Notes: a model not told the origin generated them from the letters alone. A stretch of DNA of 64,000 bases from Pleurodeles waltl (GCF_031143425.1 NC_090440.1:336973844-337037843); one strand, 5' to 3'; positions 37,145 through 50,331 are shown, counted from the first letter of the stretch. Program-made: numbers and translations.

Positions 37145-39380
37145 CAAGATGGGGTGACTTGTGGGGCTCTGACCAGGTTCTGTTACACAGAATCCTTTGC
37201 AAACCTCAAAATGTGGCTAAAAAACACATTTTCCTCACATTTCGGTGACAGAAAGTTCTAGAATCTGAGAGGAGCCACAAATTTCCTGCCACCCAGCATT
37301 CCCCCAAGTCTCCCGATAAAAATCATACCTCACTTGTGTGGGTAGGCCTAGCGCCCGCAACAGGAAATGCCCCAAAACACAATGTGGACACATCCCATTT
37401 CTTGGCAGAAAACAGAGGTGTTTTTTGCAAAGTGCCTACCTGTAGGTTTTGGCCTCTAGCTCAGCTGGCACCTTGGGAAACCTACCAAACCTGTGCCTTT
37501 TTGCAAACTGGAGACCTAGGGGAATCCAAAATGGGGTGACTTGTGGGTCTCTGACCAGGTTCTGTTACCCAGAATCCTTTGCAAACCTCAAAATTTGGGT
37601 AAAAAACACATTTTCCTCACATTTCAGTGACAGAAAGTTCTAGAATCTGAGAGGAGCCACAAATTTCCTGCCACCCCAGCATTCCCCCAAGTCTCCCGAT
37701 AAAAATCATCCCTCACTTGTGTGGGTAGGCCTAGCGCCCGCAACAGGAAATGCCCCAAAACACAACGTGGACACATTCCATTTCTTGGCAGAAAACAGAG
37801 GTGTTTTTTGCAAAGTGCCTACCTGTAGGTTTTGGCCTCTAGCTCAGCTGGCACCTTGGGAAACCTACCAAACCTGTGCCTTTTTGCAAACTAGAGACCT
37901 AGGGGAATCCAAAATGGGGTGACTTGTGGGTCTCTGACCAGGTTCTGTTACCCAGAATCCTTTGCAAACCTCAAAATTTGGGTAAAAAACACATTTTCCT
38001 CACATTTCAGTGACAGAAAGTTCTAGAATCTGAGAGGAGCCACAAATTTCCTGCCACCCAGCATTCCCCCAAGTCTCCCGATAAAAATCGTACCTCACTT
38101 GTGTTGGTAGGCCTAGCGCCCGCGACAGGAAATGCCCCAAAACACAACGTGGACACATCCCATTTCTTGGCAGAAAACAGAGGTGTTTTTTGCAAAGTGC
38201 CTACCTGTAGGTTTTGGCCTCTAGCTCAGCCCGCACCTAGGGAAACCTACCAAACCTGTGCATTTTTGAAAACTAGAGACCTAGGGGAATCCAAAATGGG
38301 GTGACTTGTGGGTCTCTGACCAGGTTCTGTTACCCAGAATCCTTTGCAAACCTCAAAATTTGGGTAAAAAAACCCCTTTTCCTCACATTTCGGTGACAGA
38401 AAGTTCTAGAATCTGAGAGGAGCCACAAAGTTCCTGTCACCCAGCATTCCCCCAAGTCTCCCGATAAAAATCGTACCACACTTGTGTGGGTAGGCCTAGC
38501 GCCCGCGACAGGAAATGCCCCAAAACACAACGTGGACACATCCCATTTCTTGGCAGAAAACAGAGGTGTTTTTTGCAAAGTGCCTACCTGTAGGTTTGGG
38601 CCTCTAGCTCAGCCAGCACCTAGGGAAACCTACCGAACCTGTGCATTTTTTAAAACGAGAGACCTAGGGGAATCCAAGAAGGGGTGACTTGTGGGGCTCT
38701 GACCAGGTTCTGTTACCCAGAATCCTTTGCTAACCTCAAAATTTGGCTAAGCAAACACATTTTCCTCACATTTCGGTGACATAAAGTTCTGGAATCTGAG
38801 AGGAGCCACAAATTTCCTTCCACCCAGCGTTCCCCCAAGTCTCCCGATAAAAATTATACCTCACTTGTGTGGGTACGCCTAGCGTCCACGACAGGAAATG
38901 CCCCAAAACACAACATGGACACATCCCATTTTTTAACAGAAAACAGAGGTGTTTTTTGCAAAGTGTCTACCTGTAGATTTTGGCCTCTAGCTCAGCCGGC
39001 ACCTACGGAAACCTACCAAACCTGTGCATATTTGAAAACTAGAGAGCTAGGGGAATCCAAGATGGGGTGACTTGTGGGGCTCTGACCAGGTTCTGTTACA
39101 CAGAATCCTTTGCAAACCTCAAAATGTTGCTAAAACACACATTTTCCTCACATTTCGGTGACAGAAAGTTATAGAATCTGAGAGGAGCCACAAATTTCCT
39201 TCCACCCAGCATTTCCCTAAGTCTTCTGATAAAAATGATACCTCACTTATGTGGGTAGGCCTAGCGCCTGCGACAGGAAATGCCCCAAAACACAACGTGG
39301 ACACATCCCATTTCTTGGCAGAAAACAGAGGTGTTTTTTGCAATGTGTCTACCTGTAGATTTTGGCCTCTAGCTCAGCCT
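37145..39380. repeat. Region 6c: six-monomer unit E-E-B-F-C'-G, copy 2
   Basis: Starts are 37336 E, 37719 E, 38101 B variant, 38484 F, 38867 C' and 39249 G. It has the same order as 34840-37144 without the 35413 indels, so those arose after the duplication or are errors. It ends in CTGCACCAAGGG near 39379, where the left copy has CTGCACCTATGG. Confidence 0.82.
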
Positions 39381-41542
39381 GCACCAAGGGAAACCTACCA
39401 AACCTGTGCATTTTTAAAAACTAGAGACCTAGGGGAATCCAAGAAGGGGTGACTTGTGGGGCTCTGACCAGGTTCTGTTACCCAGAATCCTTTGCTAACC
39501 TCAAACTTTGGCTAAACAAACACATTTTCCTCACATTTTGGTGACAGAAAGTTCTAGAATCTGAGAGGAGCCACAAATTTCCTGCCACCCAGCATTCCCC
39601 CAAGTCTCCCGATAAAAGTCATACCTCACTTGTGTAGGTAGGCCTAGCGCCCGCGACAGGAAATGCCCCAAAACACAACGTCGACACATCCCATTTCTTG
39701 GCAGAAAACAGAGGTGTTTTTTGCAATGTGTCTACCTGTAGATTTTGGCCTCTAGCTCAGCTGGCACCTTGGGAAACCTACCAAACCTGTGCCTTTTTGC
39801 AAACTAGAGACCTAGGGGAATCCAAAATGGGGTGACTTGTGGGTCTCTGACCAGGTTCTGTTACCCAGAATCCTTTGCAAACCTCAAATTTGGGTAAAAA
39901 ACACATTTTCCTCACATTTCGGTGACAGAAAGTTATAAAATCTGAGAGGAGCCACAAATTTCCTGCCACCCAGCCTTCCCCCAAGTCTCCCGATAAAAAT
40001 CTTACCTCACTTGTGTGGGTAGGCCTAGCGCCCGCAACAGGAAATGCCCCAAAACACAACGTGGACACATCCCATTTCTTGGCAGAAAACAGAGGGTTTT
40101 TTTTGCAAAGTGCCTACCTGTAGGTTTTGGCCTCTAGCTCAGCTGGCACCTTGGGAAACCTACCAAACCTGTGCCTTTTTGCAAACTAGAGACCTAGGGG
40201 AATCCAAAATGGGGTGACTTGTGGGTCTCTGACCAGGTTCTGTTACCCAGAATCCTTTGCAAACCTCAAAATTTTGGTAAAAAACACATTTTCCTCACAT
40301 TTCGATGACAGAAAGTTCTAGAATCTGAGAGGAGCCACAAATTTCCTTCCACCCAGCATTCCCCCAAGTCTCCCGATAAAAATCGTACCTCACTTGTGTG
40401 GGTAGGCTTAGCTCCCGCGACAGGAAATGCCCCAAAACACAAGGTGGACACATCCCATTTCTTGGCAGAAAACAGAGGTGTTTTTTGCAAAGTGCCTACC
40501 TGTAAGTTTTGGCCTCTAGCTCAGCTGGCACCTTGGGAAACCTACCAAACCTGTGCCTTTTTGCAAACTAGAGACCTGGGGGAATCCAAAATGGGGTGAC
40601 TTGTGGGTCTCTGACCAGGTTCTGTTACCCAGAATCCTTTGCAAACCTCAAAATTTGGGTAAAAAACACATTTTCCTCACATTTCAGTGACAGAAAGTTC
40701 TAGAATCTGAGAGGAGCCACAAATTTCCTTCCACCCAGCATTCCCCTAAGTCTCCCGATACAAATGATACCTCACTTGTGTGGGTAGGCCTAGCGCCTGC
40801 GTCAGGAAATGCCCCAAAACACAACGTGGACACTTCCCATTTCTTGGCAGAAAACAGAGGTGTTTTTTGCAATGTGTCTACCTGTAGATTTTGGCCTCTA
40901 GCTCAGCCTGCACCTATGGAAACCTACCAAACCTGTGCATTTTTGAAAACTAGAGAGCTAGGGGAATCCAAGATGGGGTGACTTGTGGGGCTCTGACCAG
41001 GTTCTGTTACAAAGAATCCTTTGCAAACCTCAAAATGTGGCTAAAAAACACATTTTCCTCACATTTCGGTGACAGAAAGTTCTAGAATCTGAGAGGAGCC
41101 ACAAATTTCCTGTCACCCAGCATTCCCCCAAGTCTCCCAATAAAAATCGTACCACACTTGTGTGGGTAGGCCTAGCGCCCGCGACAGGAAATGCCCCAAA
41201 ACACAACGTGGACACATCCCATTTCTTGGCAGAAAACAGAGGTGTTTTTTGCAAAGTGCCTACCTGTAGGTTTGGGCCTCTAGCTCAGCCAGCACCTAGG
41301 GAAACCTACCGAACCTGTGCATTTTTTAAAACGAGAGACCTAGGGGAATCCAAGAAGGGGTGACTTGTGGGGCTCTGACCAGGTTCTGTTACCCAGAATC
41401 CTTTGCTAACCTCAAAATTTGGCTAAGCAAACACATTTTCCTCACATTTCGGTGACATAAAGTTCTGGAATCTGAGAGGAGCCACAAATTTCCTTCCACC
41501 CAGCGTTCCCCCAAGTCTCCCGATAAAAATTATACCTCACTT
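39381..41542. repeat. Region 7: distant copies of segments from 14.3-18.3 kb
   Basis: Starts are 39632 I, 40013 E, 40396 H/A hybrid, 40778 D' and 41160 F. The 39249-39632 junction resembles 17077-17459 (GATAAAAGTC, GTGTAGGTAGG), and 40013 has AATCTTACCTCAC like 17840. The stretch of about 40690-41530 matches 14310-15150, sharing CTGCGTCAGG, GTTACAAAGAATCC and CTCCCAATAAAAATC at an offset of 26378 bp. Confidence 0.75.
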
Positions 41543-44216
41543 GTGTGGGTAGGCCTAGCATCCACGACAGGAAATGCCCCAAAACACAACATGGACTCAT
41601 CCCATTTTTTGACAGAAAACAGAGGTGTTTTTTGCAAAGTGTCTACCTGTAGATTTTGGCCTCTAGCTCAGCCGGCACCTACGGAAACCTACCAAACCTG
41701 TGCATTTTTTAAAACTAGAGAGCTAGGGGAATCCAAGATGGGGTGACTTGTGTGGCTCTGACCAGGTTCTGTTACACATAATCCTTTGCAAACCTCAAAA
41801 TGTGGCTAAAAAACACATTTTCCTCACATTTCGGTGACAGAAAGTTATAGAATCTGAAAGAAGCCACAAATTTCCTTCCACCCAGCATTCCCCTAAGTCT
41901 CCCGATACAAATGATACCTCACTTGTGTGGGTAGGCCTAGCGCCTGCTACAGGAAATGCCCCAAAACACAACGTGGACACTTCCCATTTCTTGGCAGAAA
42001 ACAGAGGTGTTTTTTGCAATGTGTCTACCTGTAGATTTTGGCCTCTAGCTCAGCCTGCACCTATGGAAACCTACCAAACCTGTGCATTTTTTAAAACTAG
42101 AGAGCTAGGGGAATCCAAGATGGGGTGACTTGTGGGACTCTGACCAGGTTCTGTTACACAGAATCCTTTGCAAACCTCAAAATGTGGCTAAAAAACACGT
42201 TTTCCTCACATTTAGGTGACAGAAAGTTCTAGAATCTGAGAGGAGCCACAAATTTCCTGCCACCCAGCATTCCCACAAGTCTCCAGATAAAAATCATACC
42301 TCACTTGTGTGGGTAGGTAGAGCGCCCGCAACGGGAAATGCCCCAAAACACAATGTGGACACATCCCATTTCTTGGCAGAAAACAGAGGTGTTTTTTGCA
42401 AAGTGCCTACCTGTAAGTTTTGGCCTCTAGCTCAGCTGGCACCTTGGGAAACCTACCAAACCTGTGCCTTTTTGCAAACTAGAGACCTAGGGGAATCCAA
42501 AATGGGGTGACTTGTGGGTCTCTGACCAGGTTCTGTTACCCAGAATCCTTTGCAAACCTCAAAATTTGGGTAAAAAACACATTTTCCTCACATTTCAGTG
42601 ACAGAAAGTTCTAGAATCTGAGAGGAGCCACAAATTTCCTGCCACCCAGCATTCCCCCAAGTCTCCCGATAAAAATCGTACCTCACTTGTGTGGGTAGGC
42701 CTAGTGCCCGCGACAGGAAATGCCCCAAAACACAACGTGGACACATCCCATTTCTTGGCAGAAAACAGAGGTGTTTTTTGCAAAGTGCCTACCTGTAGGT
42801 TTTGGCCTCTAGCTCAGCCGGCACCTAGGGAAACCTACCAAACCTGTGCATTTTTGAAAACTAGAGACCTAGGGGAATCCAAGAAGGGGTGATTTGTGGG
42901 GCTCTGACCAGGTTCTGTTACCCAGAATCCTTTGCTAACCTCAAACTTTGGCTAAACAAACACATTTTCCTCACATTTCGGTGACATCAAGTTCTGGAAT
43001 CTGAGAGGAGCCACAAATTTCCTTCCACCCAGCGTTCCCCCAAGTCTCCCGATAAAAATTATACCTCACTTGTGTGGGTAGGCCTAGCGTCCACGACAGG
43101 AAATGCCCCAAAACACAACATGGACACATCCCATTTTTTGACAGAAAACAGAGTTGTTTTTTGCAAAGTGTCTACCTGTAGATTTTGGCCTCTAGCTCAG
43201 CCGGCACCTACGGAAACCTACTAAACCTGTGCATTTTTGAAAACTAGAGAGCTAGGGGAATCCAAGATGGGGTGACTTGTGGGGCTCTGACCAGGTTCTG
43301 ATACACATAATCCTTTGCAAACCTCAAAATGTGGCTAAAAAACACATTTTCCTCACATTTCGGTGACAGAAAGTTATAGAATCTGAGAGAAGCCACAAAT
43401 TTCCTCCACCCAGCATTCCCCTAAGTCTCCCGATACAAATGATACCTCACTTGTGTGGGAAGGCCTAGCGCCTGCGACAGGAAATGCCCCAAAACACAAC
43501 GTGGACACTTCCCATTTCTTCGCATAAAACAGAGGTGTTTTTTGCAATGTGTCTACCTGTAGATTTTGGCCTCTAGCTCAGCCTGCACCTATGGAAACCT
43601 ACCAAACCTGTGCATTTTTGAAAACTAGAGAGCTAGGGGAATCCAAGATGGGGTGACTTGTGGGGCTCTGACCAGGTATGTTACACAGAATCCTTTGCAA
43701 ACCTCAAAATGTGGCTAAAAAACACATTTTCCTCACATTTCGGTGACAGAAAGTTCTAGAATCTGAGAGGAGCCACAAATTTCCTGCCACCCAGCATTCC
43801 CCCAAGTCTCCCGATAAAAATCATACCTCACTTGTGTGGGTAGGCCTAGCGCCAGCAACAGGAAATGCCCCAAAACACAACGTGGACACATCCCATTTCT
43901 TGGCAGAAAACAGAGGTGTTTTTTGCAAAGTGCCTACCTGTAGGTTTTGGCCTCTAGCTCAGCTGGCACCTTGGGAAACCTACCAAACCTGTGCCTTTTT
44001 GCAAACTAGAGACCTAGGGGAATCCAAAATGGGGTGACTTGTGGGTCTCTGACCAGGTTCTGTTACCCAGAATCCTTTGCAAACCTCAAAATTTGGGTAA
44101 AAAAAAACATTTTCCTCACATTTCAGTGACAGAAAGTTCTAGAATCTGAGAGGAGCCACAAATTTCCTGCCACCCAGCATTCCCCCAAGTCTCCCGATAA
44201 AAATCGTACCTCACTT
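41543..44216. repeat. Region 8: seven-monomer unit C-D'-A-B-C-D'-E, copy 1
   Basis: Starts are 41543 C, 41925 D', 42307 A, 42689 B, 43072 C, 43453 D' and 43834 E, about 2674 bp in all. Private variants include CTAGCATCCACGAC, GCCTGCTACAGG, GTGGGACTCTG, TCTCCAGATAAAAATC, GGGGTGATTTG, GACATCAAGTTC, CAGAGTTGTTTTTTGC, CCTACTAAACC, TTCTGATACACATAATCC and GCCAGCAACAGG. All recur at 47657-50331, offset 6114-6116 bp. Confidence 0.87.
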
Positions 44217-47200
44217 GTGTGGTTAGGCCTAACGCCCGCGACAGGAAATGCCCCAAAACACAACATGGACACATCCCATTTTTTGACAGAAAACAGAGGT
44301 GTTTTTTGCAAAGTGTCTACCTGTAGATTTTGGCCTCTAGCTCAGCCGGCACCTACGGAAACCTACCAAACCTGTGCATTTTTTAAAACTAGAGAGCTAG
44401 GGGAATCCAAGATGGGGTGACTTGTGTGGCTCTGACCAGGTTCTGTTACACATAATCCTTTGCAAACCTCAAAATGTGGCTAAAAAACACATTTTCCTCA
44501 CATTTCGGTGACAGAAAGTTATAGAATCTGAAAGAAGCCACAAATTTCCTTCCACCCAGCATTCCCCTAAGTCTCCCGATACAAATGATACCTCACTTGT
44601 GTGGGTAGGCCTAGCGCCTGCTACAGGAAATGCCCCAAAACACAACGTGGACACTTCCCATTTCTTGGCAGAAAACAGAGGTGTTTTTTGCAATGTGTCT
44701 ACCTGTAGATTTTGGCCTCTAGCTCAGCCTGCACCTATGGAAACCTACCAAACCTGTGCATTTTTGAAAACTAGAGAGCTAGGGGAATCCAAGATGGGGT
44801 GACTTGTGGGACTCTGACCAGGTTCTGTTACACAGAATCCTTTGCAAACCTCAAAATGTGGCTAAAAAACACATTTTCCTCACATTTCGGTGACAGAAAG
44901 TTCTAGAATCTGAGAGGAGCCACAAATTTCCTGCCACCCAGCATTCCCACATGTCTCCAGATAAAAATCATACCTCACTTGTGTGGGTAGGAAGAGCGCC
45001 CGCAACAGGAAATGCCCCAAAACACAACGTGGACACATCCCATTTCTTGGCAGAAAACAGAGGTGTTTTTTGCAAAGTGCCTACCTGTAAGTTTTGGCCT
45101 CTAGCTCAGCTGGTACCTTGGGAAACCTACCAAACCTGTGCCTTTTTGCAAACTAGAGACCTAGGGGAATCCAAAATGGGGTGACTTGTGGGTCTCTGAC
45201 CAGGTTCTGTTACCCAGAATCCTTTGCAAACCTCAAAATTTGGGTAAAAAACACATTTTCCTCACATTTCAGTGACAGAAAGTTCTAGAATCTGAGAGGA
45301 GCCACAAATTTCCTGCCACCCAGCATTCCCCCAAGTCTCCCGATAAAAATCATACGTCACTTGTGTGGGTAGGCCTAGCGCCCGCGACAGGAAATGCCCC
45401 AAAACACAACGTGGACACATCCCATTTCTTGGCAGAAAACAGAGGTGTTTTTTGCAAAGTGCCTACCTGTAGGTTTTGGCCTCTAGCTCAGCCGGCACCT
45501 AGGGAAACCTACCAAACCTGTGCATTTTTGAAAACTAGAGACCTAGGTGAATCCAAGAAGGGGTGATTTGTGGGGCTCTGACCAGGTTCTGTTACCCAGA
45601 ATCCTTTGCTAACCTCAAACTTTGGCTAAACAAACACATTTTCCTCACATTTCGGTGACATCAAGTTCTGGAATCTGAGAGGAGCCACAAATTTCCTTCC
45701 ACCCAGCGTTCCCCCAAGTCTCCCGATAAAAATTATACCTCACTTGTGTGGGTAGGCCTAGCGTCCATGACAGGAAATGCCCCAAAACACAACATGGACA
45801 CATCCCATTTTTTGACAGAAAACAGAGTTGTTTTTTGCAAAGTGTCTACCTGTAGATTTTGGCCTCTAGCTCAACCGGCACCTACGGAAACCTACTAAAC
45901 CTGTGCATTTTTGAAAACTAGAGAGCTAGGGGAATCCAAGATGGGGTGACTTGTGGGGCTCTGACCAGGTTCTGATACACATAATCCTTTGCAAACCTCA
46001 AAATGTGGCTAAAAAACACATTTTCCTCACATTTCGGTGACAGAAAGTTATAGAATCTGAGAGAAGCCACAAATTTCCTTCCACCCAGCATTCCCCTAAG
46101 TCTCCCGATACAAATGATACCTCACTTGTGTGGGTAGGCCTAGCGCCTGCGACAGGAAATGCCCCAAAACACAACGTGGACACTTCCCATTTCTTGGCAG
46201 AAAACAGAGGTGTTTTTTGCAAAGTGTCTACCTGTAGATTTTGGCCTCTAGCTCAGCCGGCACCTACGGAAACCTACTAAACCTGTGCATTTTTGAAAAC
46301 TAGAGAGCTAGGGGAATCCAAGATGGGGTGACTTGTGTGGCTCTGACCAAGTTCTGTTACACATAATCCTTTGCAAACCTCAAAATGTGGCTAAAAAACA
46401 CATTTTCCTCACATTTCGGTGACAGAAAGTTATAGAATCTGAAAGAAGCCACAAATTTCCTTCCACCCAGCATTCCCCTAAGTCTCCCGATACAAATGAT
46501 ACCTCACTTGTGTGGGTAGGCCTAGCGCCTGCTACAGGAAATGCCCCAAAACACAACGTGGACACTTTCCATTTCTTGGCAGAAAACAGAGGTGTTTTTT
46601 GCAATGAGTCTACCTGTAGATTTTGGCCTCTAGCTCAGCCTGCACCTATGGAAACCTACCAAACCTGTGCATTTTTGAAAACTAGAGAGCTAGGGGAATC
46701 CAAGATGGGGTGACTTGTGGGGCTCTGACCAGGTTCTGTTACACAGAATCCTTTGCAAACCTCAAAATGTGGCTAAAAAACACGTTTTCCTCACATTTCG
46801 GTGACAGAAAGTTCTAGAATCTGAGAGGAGCCACAAATTTCCTGCCACCCAGCATTCCCCCAAGTCTCCCGATAAAAATCATACCTCACTTGTGTGGGTA
46901 GGAAGAGCGCCCGCAACAGGAAATGCCCCAAAACACAACGTGGACACATTCCATTTCTTGGCAGAAAACAGAGGTGTTTTTTGCAAAGTGCCTACCTGTA
47001 AGTTTTGGCCTCTAGCTCAGCTGGCACCTTGGGAAACCTACCAAACCTGTGCCTTTTTGAAAACTAGAGACCTGGGGGAATCCAAAATGGGGTGACTTGT
47101 GGGTCTCTGACCAGGTTCTGTTACCCAGAATCCTTTGCAAACCTCAAAATTTGGGTAAAAAACACATTTTCTTCACATTTAAGTGACAGAAAGTTCTAGA

Positions 47201-47656
47201 ATCTGAGAGGAGCCACAAATTTCCTGCCACCCAGCATTCCCCCAAGTCTCCCGATAAAAATCGTACCTCACTTGTGTGGGTAGGCCTAGCGCCCGCGACA
47301 GGAAATGCCCCAAAACACAACGTGGACACATCCCATTTCTTGGCAGAAAACAGAGGTGTTTTTTGCAAAGTGCCTACCTGTAGGTTTTGGCCTCTAGCTC
47401 AGCCGGCACCTAGGGAAACCTACCAAACCTGTGCATTTTTGAAAACTAGAGACCTAGGGGAATCCAAGAAGGGGTGACTTGTGGGGCTCTGACCAGGTTC
47501 TGTTACCCAGAATCCTTTGCTAACCTCAAACTTTGGCTAAACAAACACATTTTCCTCACATTTCGGTGACATAAAGTTCTGGAATCTGAGAGGAGCCACA
47601 AATTTCCTTCCACCCAGCGTTCCCCCAAGTCTCCCGATAAAAATTATACCTCACTT
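44217..47656. repeat. Region 8: rearranged middle copy of the seven-monomer unit
   Basis: Starts are 44217 (B/C hybrid), 44599 D', 44981 A, 45363 B, 45746 C, 46128 (D/C hybrid), 46510 D', 46892 A and 47274 B. 44599-46128 repeats 41925-43453 at an offset of about 2674 bp, with the same CTACTAAACC and TTCTGATACAC variants. The hybrid at 44217 begins like the monomer at 50332 (GTGGTTAGGCCTAACGCC) and switches to C within 60 bp. The hybrid at 46128 begins as D and ends as C. Confidence 0.82.
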
Positions 47657-50331
47657 GTGTGGGTAGGCCTAGCATCCACGACAGGAAATGCCCCAAAACA
47701 CAACATGGACACATCCCATTTTTTGACAGAAAACAGAGGTGTTTTTTGCAAAGTGTCTACCTGTAGATTTTGGCCTCTAGCTCAGCCGGCACCTACGGAA
47801 ACCTACCAAACCTGTGCATTTTTTAAAACTAGAGAGCTAGGGGAATCCAAGATGGGGTGACTTGTGTGGCTCTGACCAGGTTCTGTTACACATAATCCTT
47901 TGCAAACCTCAAAATGTGGCTAAAAAACACATTTTCCTCACATTTCGGTGACAGAAAGTTATAGAATCTGAAAGAAGCCACAAATTTCCTTCCACCCAGC
48001 ATTCCCCTAAGTCTCCCGATACAAATGATACCTCACTTGTGTGGGTAGGCCTAGCGCCTGCTACAGGAAATGCCCCAAAACACAACGTGGACACTTCCCA
48101 TTTCTTGGCAGAAAACAGAGGTGTTTTTTGCAATGTGTCTACCTGTAGATTTTGGCCTCTAGCTCAGCCTGCACCTATGGAAACCTACCAAACCTGTGCA
48201 TTTTTGAAAACTAGAGAGCTAGGGGAATCCAAGATGGGGTGACTTGTGGGACTCTGACCAGGTTCTGTTACACAGAATCCTTTGCAAACCTCAAAATGTG
48301 GCTAAAAAACACGTTTTCCTCACATTTCGGTGACAGAAAGTTCTAGAATCTGAGAGGAGCCACAAATTTCCTGCCACCAAGCATTCCCACAAGTCTCCAG
48401 ATAAAAATCATACCTCACTTGTGTGGGTAGGAAGAGCGCCCGCAACAGGAAATGCCCCAAAACACAACGTGGACACATCCCATTTCTTGGCAGAAAACAG
48501 AGGTGTTTTTTGCAAAGTGCCTACCTGTAAGTTTTGGCCTCTAGCTCAGCTGGCACCTTGGGAAACCTACCAAACCTGTGCCTTTTTGCAAACTAGAGAC
48601 CTAGGGGAATCCAAAATGGGGTGACTTGTGGGTCTCTGACCAGGTTCTGTTACCCAGAATCCTTTGCAAACCTCAAAATTTGGGTAAAAAACAAATTTTC
48701 CTCACATTTCAGTGACAGAAAGTTCTAGAATCTGAGAGGAGCCACAAATTTCCTGCCACCCAGCATTCCCCAAAGTCTCCCGATAAAAATCGTACCTCAC
48801 TTGTGTGGGTAGGCCTAGCGCCCGCGACAGGAAATGCCCCAAAACACAACGTGGACACATCCCATTTCTTGGCAGAAAACAGAGGTGTTTTTTGCAAAGT
48901 GCCTACCTGTAGGTTTTGGCCTCTAGCTCAGCCGGCACCTAGGGAAACCTACCAAACCTGTGCATTTTTGAAAACTAGAGACCTAGGGGAATCCAAGAAG
49001 GGGTGATTTGTGGGGCTCTGACCAGGTTCTGTTACCCAGAATCCTTTGCTAACCTCAAACTTTGGCTAAACAAACACATTTTCCTCACATTTCGGTGACA
49101 TCAAGTTCTGGAATCTGAGAGGAGCCACAAATTTCCTTCCACCCAGCGTTCCCCCAAGTCTCCCGATAAAAATTATACCTCACTTGTGTGGGTAGGCCTA
49201 GCGTCCACGACAGGAAATGCCCCAAAACACAACATGGACACATCCCATTTTTTGACAGAAAACAGAGTTGTTTTTTGCAAAGTGTCTACCTGTAGATTTT
49301 GGCCTCTAGCTCAGCCGGCACCTACGGAAACCTACTAAACCTGTGCATTTTTGAAAACTAGAGAGCTAGGGGAATCCAAGATGGGGTGACTTGTGGGGCT
49401 CTGACCAGGTTCTGATACACATAATCCTTTGCAAACCTCAAAATGTGGCTAAAAAACACATTTTCCTCACATTTCGGTGACAGAAAGTTATAGAATCTGA
49501 GAGAAGCCACAAATTTCCTTCCACCCAGCATTCCCCTAAGTCTCCCGATACAAATGATACCTCACTTGTGTGGGTAGGCCTAGCGCCTGCGACAGGAAAT
49601 GCCCCAAAACACAACGTGGACACTTCCCATTTCTTGGCAGAAAACAGAGGTGTTTTTTGCAATGTGTCTACCTGTAGATTTTGGCCTCTAGCTCAGCCTG
49701 CACCTATGGAAACCTACCAAACCTGTGCATTTTTGAAAACTAGAGAGCTAGGGGAATCCAAGATGGGGTGACTTGTGGGGCTCTGACCAGGTTCTGTTAC
49801 ACAGAATCCTTTGCAAACCTCAAAATGTGGCTAAAAAACACATTTTCCTCACATTTCGGTGACAGAAAGTTCTAGAATCTGAGAGGAGCCACAAATTTCC
49901 TGCCACCCAGCATTCCCCCAAGTCTCCCGATAAAAATCATACCTCACTTGTGTGGGTAGGCCTAGCGCCAGCAACAGGAAATGCCCCAAAACACAACGTG
50001 GACACATCCCATTTCTTGGCAGAAAACAGAGGTGTTTTTTGCAAAGTGCCTACCTGTAGGTTTTGGCCTCTAGCTCAGCTGGCACCTTGGGAAACCTACC
50101 AAACCTGTGCCTTTTTGCAAACTAGAGACCTAGGGGAATCCAAAATGGGGTGACTTGTGGGTCTCTGACCAGGTTCTGTTACCCAGAATCCTTTGCAAAC
50201 CTCAAAATTTGGGTAAAAAACACATTTTCCTCACATTTCAGTGACAGAAAGTTCTAGAATCTGAGAGGAGCCACAAATTTCCTGCCACCCAGCATTCCCC
50301 CAATTCTCCCGATAAAAATCGTACCTCACTT
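47657..50331. repeat. Region 8: seven-monomer unit C-D'-A-B-C-D'-E, copy 3
   Basis: Starts are 47657 C, 48039 D', 48421 A, 48803 B, 49186 C, 49568 D' and 49950 E. Order and private variants are those of 41543-44216. The following monomer at 50332 shares the rare GTGGTTAGGCCTAACGCC opening with 44217, so the similarity runs slightly past the seven-monomer limit. Confidence 0.87.
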
